18,070 bases of DNA from an uncultured Oscillospiraceae bacterium (GTDB lineage: Bacteria; Bacillota; Clostridia; Oscillospirales; Oscillospiraceae): assembly GCA_948616425.1 (NCBI GenBank), contig CAPGBJ010000068.1, forward strand, positions 1 through 18,070, read 5' to 3'. The stretch's first letter is position 1. Every line of letters begins with the position of its first letter. The position numbers were made by a program, and so were the translations under genes. Below are positions 13,795 to 18,070 of the stretch, piece after piece. The notes beneath the pieces are model-generated. The model was not told the DNA's origin. It saw only the letters and a program-made list of their open reading frames with translations, and ran no database searches.

Positions 13795-15177
13795 TTAAAA
13801 CGGCTGAAATCGGCCGCGCTTTATCAGCTGTCCGTGGCCCTTTATGTCCATCACCTTGCCGTCCTTATAGATAAACGTACCGCGGGAAAGGGTCGCCACA
13901 GGATAGCCCTTGACTTTTACCCCGTCATAGGGGGAGAAGTCGCATTTGCTGTGCATCCCCTCCACTGACAGCGTAACCTCCTTCTCCGGGTCGATCACTG
14001 TAATATCCGCGTCGCTTCCCACGCTGATCGTTCCCTTTTGGGGGTACATGCCGGCAATGCGTGCCGGATTTGTGCTGACGACCTCGACAAACTTTTCCAA
14101 GGTGATCCGCCCTTTGGAAACCCCCTCGGAGAACACCACCGGCAGCCGGGCCTCGATTCCCGGCGCGCCGTGGGGGATGGTGGCAAAACTTTCCCGCCCC
14201 AACTTGATCTTCTCCTGGTAGGGGAAGGCGCAATGGTCCGAAGAAACCAGAGAGATGTCGCCGTTTACAATCCCCTGCCATAGGGCCTCTTGGTCCTCCT
14301 TCTTGCGCATAGGGGGTGTAACCACATACTTGCACGCCTCCTCCAACGGCTGGTCATAGACGCAGTCGTCCAGCAACAGAAAGTGGGGGCAAGTCTCAAT
14401 GATGATGTTGTTCTTCCTTTTCTTCGCGGCCCTCGCCCGCTCCAGCGCGCCCTTACAGGACATGTGGACAATCATCACGTTGGCGTTTACCATTTCGGCC
14501 AAGTCGATCACAGTCTGTGTTGCGTTCTCCTCACAGATGGGAGGGCGGCTGACGGGGTGGTACTTCGGCTCAAGTTTCCCCTCGTTTAACAGCTTTTTGG
14601 TGAGGTAGTCAATCGCAAAATCATTCTCGCAGTGGACGGAGAGGAGGCCGCCGTGAGAGGAAATCACGTCCAAAAGGCGGATGGTTTCCTCATCCCGCAC
14701 TCGGTGCCAATAGGCCATATACACCTTCCATGTGGGGAAGCCCTCGTCAATCAGCTTGGGGAGGTCCCCGTAGGCCTCCTCAGAGCGGTCGGTGATCACC
14801 GGGCTGAAACTGTAGTCAATCACGGCCGAACCCGCCGCTTTCTTCGACCACTTCTCGATGATGCCCCGCAGGGTCAGCCCCTTTTCCTGCATGGGATAAT
14901 CCACCACGCAGGTCACGCCGCCGCAGGCGGCAGACACCGTCCCCTGGTACCAGTCGTCCAGAGTGTGGGAACCGTTGATAGGCGCGTCAATATGGGTGTG
15001 AATATCAATGCCGCCGGGCATCACAATTTTCCCCTTTGCGTCATAGACATCCTCACTGTCCCGCAAATCCGCCCCAATGCAGGCAATTTTTCCGTTCTTG
15101 ATGCCGATATCCCCAAAACACACGCTGTCGGCATTGACGACCTTGCCGCCCTTCACAATCAGATCAAATTTAGCCAT
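13795..15177 (-). CDS. Dihydropyrimidinase / hydantoinase family amidohydrolase
   Basis: The 460-residue cyclic amidohydrolase has all metal-centre residues: His60 and His62 (DIHTHIDAP), the lysine that becomes carboxylated Lys151 (TWKVYMAY), His182 (SVHCEND), His238 (IVHMSC) and Asp314 (SSDHCAF). Tyr156 matches the substrate-binding Tyr of dihydropyrimidinases. The usual SPPLR is TPPMR, so the substrate may differ from dihydrouracil. The family hydrolyses cyclic amides such as dihydropyrimidines, hydantoins or allantoin. I chose the ATG at 15177 because AAAGGAGG lies 7 bases upstream; the ATG at 15195 sits before that site. It overlaps the end of the upstream ABC ATPase gene by 8 bases, so uptake and hydrolysis are translationally linked. 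Full length for the family. The exact substrate is unknown. Confidence 0.94.
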   Translation of the reverse strand: MAKFDLIVKGGKVVNADSVCFGDIGIKNGKIACIGADLRDSEDVYDAKGKIVMPGGIDIHTHIDAPINGSHTLDDWYQGTVSAACGGVTCVVDYPMQEKGLTLRGIIEKWSKKAAGSAVIDYSFSPVITDRSEEAYGDLPKLIDEGFPTWKVYMAYWHRVRDEETIRLLDVISSHGGLLSVHCENDFAIDYLTKKLLNEGKLEPKYHPVSRPPICEENATQTVIDLAEMVNANVMIVHMSCKGALERARAAKKRKNNIIIETCPHFLLLDDCVYDQPLEEACKYVVTPPMRKKEDQEALWQGIVNGDISLVSSDHCAFPYQEKIKLGRESFATIPHGAPGIEARLPVVFSEGVSKGRITLEKFVEVVSTNPARIAGMYPQKGTISVGSDADITVIDPEKEVTLSVEGMHSKCDFSPYDGVKVKGYPVATLSRGTFIYKDGKVMDIKGHGQLIKRGRFQPF

Positions 15178-16183
15178 AAACACTCCTCCTTTCATTGTTC
15201 CGCTCTTGCAGCAGATGGCAGCGAACCAGGTGCCCCTCCCCTCCGTCCTTCAGCTCGGGGTGGCACTTCGCGCACTCGGGCTTCGCCCTTGGACACCGGG
15301 CGTGGAAGAAGCACCCCTCAGGCAGATTGATGGGACTTGGAATTTCACCGCGCAGAATTTCCGTCTTCCCCTTCTGCCCCGGGTCTGGAACCATGACAGA
15401 AGAGAGCAGCGCATGGCTGTAAGGGTGCAGCGGGTTGTTAAAGACCTGATCCACCGTCCCCACTTCAACAAACTCGCCCAAGTACATCACCGCCACGCGG
15501 TGACAGATGTATTTGATGGTGCTCAGGTCATGCGAGATGTAGATATACGCAATGCCCAGCTCCTCCTGCAGCTTGCGCAGCAGATCCAAAATCCCAGCGC
15601 ACACAGGCAGATCCAGAGCGGAGGTCGGCTCGTCCAAAACCACCAGGGTGGGGTCGCCGCAGATGGCCCGCGCAATGCAGACCCTCTGCTGATATCCGCC
15701 GCTCATCTCGGCGGGATATTTTATACGGTACTCCTCTTCCATGGCAACCTGGCTCAGCGCCTTGGAGATGATCTGGTCCTTATCCATCTTTTCTCCGCTG
15801 AGCTTTTCCTTCATGTTCAGCGTATCCAACAGGGTATTTTCCACATTCATCTTGGGATTTAAGGCGTTGGAGGGGTCCTGGAACACCATCTGCATATCCG
15901 GCCGGAGTCGGCGCAGCTCCTTGCCTTTCAGTTTCATCAGATCTTTGCCCTTGTAGATCACACCGCCCCTGGTGGGCTCAATCAGCCGCAGAATACATCT
16001 CCCCACTGTGGTCTTGCCCGAACCGCTCTCGCCGATCAGACCAAATGTCTCCCCCCGGTACAGGTCGAAGGAGACGTCGTTAATGGCGTGTACCGCCGTT
16101 TTGCTGCCGGGCGATTTGAATTCCTTAATCAAATTGCGAACCTTTAGCAGGACTTCCCCTGTATTTTCTTGTCTACCGCGCAA
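15170..16183 (-). CDS. Peptide-type ABC transporter ATP-binding protein (DppF/OppF family)
   Basis: From the TTG at 16183 this is a 337-residue canonical ABC ATPase: Walker A GESGSGKTT (51-59), Q-loop MVFQDP, signature MSGGYQQRV (160-168), Walker B LVVLDEPTSALD (180-191) and His218 in ISHDLS. The C-terminal oligopeptide domain has the GEIPSPINLPEGC motif and a Cys cluster (C-x5-C-x6-C and RCH) like the iron-sulfur site reported in Opp/Dpp ATPases. I chose the TTG because AAGGAGGGG ends 6 bases upstream; an earlier TTG at 16207 has no such site. It overlaps the upstream ATPase gene by 11 bases and the hydantoinase by 8. It powers uptake of a peptide or other small amide with its partner ATPase and permease. 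Confidence 0.93.
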   Translation of the reverse strand: MRGRQENTGEVLLKVRNLIKEFKSPGSKTAVHAINDVSFDLYRGETFGLIGESGSGKTTVGRCILRLIEPTRGGVIYKGKDLMKLKGKELRRLRPDMQMVFQDPSNALNPKMNVENTLLDTLNMKEKLSGEKMDKDQIISKALSQVAMEEEYRIKYPAEMSGGYQQRVCIARAICGDPTLVVLDEPTSALDLPVCAGILDLLRKLQEELGIAYIYISHDLSTIKYICHRVAVMYLGEFVEVGTVDQVFNNPLHPYSHALLSSVMVPDPGQKGKTEILRGEIPSPINLPEGCFFHARCPRAKPECAKCHPELKDGGEGHLVRCHLLQERNNERRSVYG

Positions 16184-17189
16184 AACAGACCCCTCCTTCA
16201 CGGGCAAAATGGCATTTCACAATATGCCCCTCTCCGATGTCCACATAGGGCGGCTCTGCGCAGCGACACTGGTCCGCTGCATAGGGACACCTCGGGTGCA
16301 GGTAGCAGCCCGCAGGCAGCGCCATCGGGCTAGGCGGCCGGCCGTCTAAAATATACTCCGGCCCCCACTGTTCCCCTGTGTCCCGCACCGAGGAGAGCAT
16401 ACTCTTGCTATAGGGGTGCTGCGCCTGTTGAAACAGGGTCTCCGTAGGGCAGGACTCCACAATCTGACCAGCATACATAATCGCCACATGGTCGCAGTGC
16501 TGCGCCACCAGCCCCAAGTGGTGGGTTATAATCAACGCCGTCGTACCCAGAGAGGTAACCATGTCGTTGAGCTGTTCAATAATCTGGGCCTGTATCGTTA
16601 CATCAAGACCGCCGGTGGGATCGTCTGCAATCAGCACCGCCGGCGTGTTGATCAGCGCCAGCGCAATGACAACCCGCTGCGCCATACCGCCGCTGAGCTC
16701 GCCGGGGTAGGCCTTCATGTGGTTTTTGGGATCGGGGATGCCCACCTTGTCCAAAATTTCAATGGAGGCCTTGTATGCCTTTTCCCTTGCCTCCTTTCCC
16801 CGGGCATCGGTATGGGCAAGGTAGACATTGATCAGCTGATCTCCAATGGTCAGCAGGGGATTCAGCTGGGAGTGAGCCCGGGGAACCGTCAGACTGATCT
16901 CGTTGCCCCGCAGGGCAATCAGCTCCCCCTCGCTCTTATCCATCAGGTTTTCCCCCCGGTAGAGCACCCGGCCGCCGGTGATCTCTCCGGGCGGCTTGAT
17001 AATATTCAGGCAGGCCCAAGCCGCCACGGATTTTCCCACGCCGGACTCGCCCACCAGGCCCAGCTTCTCCCCCTTGGTCAGCTCAAAGCTCAGCCCGTTG
17101 AGCACCTTGGCCGTGCCCTTTTTGGTCCGAAATTCCACGGACAAATCTTCCACACTGAGAATTGGCGTTTCGTTATTTTTCATCATCAT
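16173..17189 (-). CDS. Peptide-type ABC transporter ATP-binding protein (DppD/OppD family), degenerate ATPase motifs
   Basis: The protein has 338 residues. Walker A GESGVGKS (47-54), signature LSGGMAQR (165-172) and the H-loop His223 are present. The Q-loop Gln is not recognisable: where FQDP is expected the sequence is TVPRAHSQLNP (101-111). The Walker B catalytic Glu is Asp190 in LIADDPTGGLD. The C-terminal domain has GRPPSPMALPAGC and the Cys cluster (295, 301, 308, 326) of Opp/Dpp ATPases. It pairs with the canonical ATPase downstream, so the dimer may have one active and one weakened ATP site. Three ATG codons in a row begin at 17189 after AAGGGA; any could be used. The change may be a subfamily trait rather than decay, since the rest is intact. 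Confidence 0.9.
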   Translation of the reverse strand: MMMKNNETPILSVEDLSVEFRTKKGTAKVLNGLSFELTKGEKLGLVGESGVGKSVAAWACLNIIKPPGEITGGRVLYRGENLMDKSEGELIALRGNEISLTVPRAHSQLNPLLTIGDQLINVYLAHTDARGKEAREKAYKASIEILDKVGIPDPKNHMKAYPGELSGGMAQRVVIALALINTPAVLIADDPTGGLDVTIQAQIIEQLNDMVTSLGTTALIITHHLGLVAQHCDHVAIMYAGQIVESCPTETLFQQAQHPYSKSMLSSVRDTGEQWGPEYILDGRPPSPMALPAGCYLHPRCPYAADQCRCAEPPYVDIGEGHIVKCHFAREGGVCFAR

Positions 17190-17211
17190 GATCCCTTCTA
17201 CAGTCCATCGG

Positions 17212-18070
17212 TCAGTCGTTTCTCTCCAGCGGGTTCAGATAGTGCTGAAGCGCGTCACCCAGCAGAGAATACCCCAGCACGGTAATTGCAATTGCGACGC
17301 CCGGGAAAAAGGAGGTCCACCACTGCCCCAGAATAATCTCATTGGTACCCATAGACACCATCAGCCCCCATTCCGCAGTCGGAGACTGAACGCCGGCGCC
17401 GATGAAGCTGATGCCGGCGGACAGCAGAATGGCCCACCCCAAATTCACAGTGGCCTGCGCAAACACCGGAGTCAACCCGTTAGGGAGAATGTGTTTAAAG
17501 ATGATAATCCAATCAGGGTTTCCCGCACACCTGCTGGCCTCCACATAGGCCTTGTTTTTCTGCTCCAGGGTCTGTCCGCGCATCAGGCGGGCATAGATCG
17601 GTGCGTTGACAAAGGAAATCGCCATCACGATATTGCTCACTCCGCCGCCCCGAACCGCCACCAAAACCATGGCAAGGACAAACACCGGGAAGGATTGAAT
17701 CAAATCCAGCGCCCGGGCAATCAGTTCACTGAAAAAGGATTTATAGTACCCGATGACCAATCCCAGCGGAATTCCGATGACAACTGACAGAGAGGTTCCA
17801 ACCAGCGCAATGGTCACGTCAATTTTTGTCCCGGCCAAAACCCGGGAGAAGACGTCCATCCCCACAGAATCCGTTCCGAAAACATGTTCCCACGAGGGGG
17901 GCAGGCGCTCAAATCCGGAGAAGGCCGTCTCGGGCGGATAGGGGGCCAGCGCGGTTCCGAAAAATATCAGCACAATAGAGACCACAACCACTGTGAGGCC
18001 AAACGCATATCCCGGACGTCGCAGCATATATCTGAGGAATAAGAGCACCTCGTTCTTTTTTGTTGCTTTG
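17212..18070 (-). CDS. Peptide-type ABC transporter permease (DppC/OppC family), 5' end outside window
   Basis: At least 278 residues of a DppC-type permease are visible. It has an N-terminal membrane helix (about 14-36), the HVFGTDSVGMDVFSRV segment (usually FGTDxxGRD; Met replaces Arg) and further helices. The EAA cytoplasmic loop YVEASRCAGNPDWIIIFKHI and LPN (168-190) is the site that contacts the ATPases. The frame stays open upstream of the GTG at 18048 to the window edge, reading KATKKNEV. Because no ribosome binding site precedes that GTG, the true start is probably just outside, so the feature is marked partial. A partner permease (DppB type) and a binding protein are expected upstream. 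It is 22 bases before the DppD-type gene, in the same operon. Numbering is from the GTG. Confidence 0.93.
   Translation of the reverse strand, partial: KATKKNEVLLFLRYMLRRPGYAFGLTVVVVSIVLIFFGTALAPYPPETAFSGFERLPPSWEHVFGTDSVGMDVFSRVLAGTKIDVTIALVGTSLSVVIGIPLGLVIGYYKSFFSELIARALDLIQSFPVFVLAMVLVAVRGGGVSNIVMAISFVNAPIYARLMRGQTLEQKNKAYVEASRCAGNPDWIIIFKHILPNGLTPVFAQATVNLGWAILLSAGISFIGAGVQSPTAEWGLMVSMGTNEIILGQWWTSFFPGVAIAITVLGYSLLGDALQHYLNPLERND

Noticed and set aside
16416..17285. 289-codon plus frame opposite the DppD-type ATPase
   Set aside because: Antisense shadow without domain or ribosome binding site; the minus-strand ATPase motifs are clear.

Overview
The window is bacterial chromosomal DNA of moderately high GC. 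Ribosome binding sites are strong (AGGAGG type), genes are packed in operons, and there are catabolic enzymes, a sigma-54 activator and two solute transporters. The style suggests a gut-type anaerobic Clostridia member (Oscillospiraceae-like). That placement is an impression from gene content and style; no rRNA or marker gene is present to prove it. I see no tRNA, rRNA, CRISPR array, transposase or phage gene.

Layout. Positions 1-197 hold an unresolved leader region with a possible leftward gene fragment. A DUF1445 (YcsI-type) protein (198-1031) is followed by a near-perfect bidirectional terminator. A 300-base non-coding stretch follows, with nested inverted repeats, and ends in a textbook sigma-54 -24/-12 promoter (1424-1440). 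That promoter precedes a four-gene operon: a GalB-like PIG-L family protein, a small VOC protein, an RraA/CHA-aldolase family protein and a D-2-hydroxyacid dehydrogenase. Convergent to it is a sigma-54-dependent activator with a PrpR-type sensor domain (4296-6221, minus). Divergent from the activator is a complete tripartite tricarboxylate transporter (TctC, TctB, TctA; 6399-9558).

The right half is on the minus strand. From right to left it holds a peptide-type ABC permease (5' end outside the window), two ABC ATPases, a dihydropyrimidinase/hydantoinase, a FabG-like SDR, an NAD-dependent epimerase/dehydratase-type SDR and a small cupin. The genes are tightly spaced or overlapping and look like one operon. 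An unrelated cytoplasmic leucine-rich-repeat protein with its own promoter (9856-11412) lies between this operon and the transporter.

Working model. In the left half, regulator (PrpR family, known to sense a tricarboxylate), transporter (TTT) and enzymes (GalB-like 4-oxalomesaconate hydratase, RraA-type 4-carboxy-4-hydroxy-2-oxoadipate aldolase) all point to a tricarboxylic acid. It would be imported, hydrated and cleaved to 2-oxoacids such as pyruvate and oxaloacetate, and the dehydrogenase could reduce one product. No ring-cleaving dioxygenase is present in the window, so this would be the lower end of the gallate/protocatechuate route used as a stand-alone anaerobic module. The right half looks like a separate pathway: uptake of a peptide-like or cyclic amide substrate, ring opening by the hydantoinase, then oxidoreductase steps of unknown substrate.
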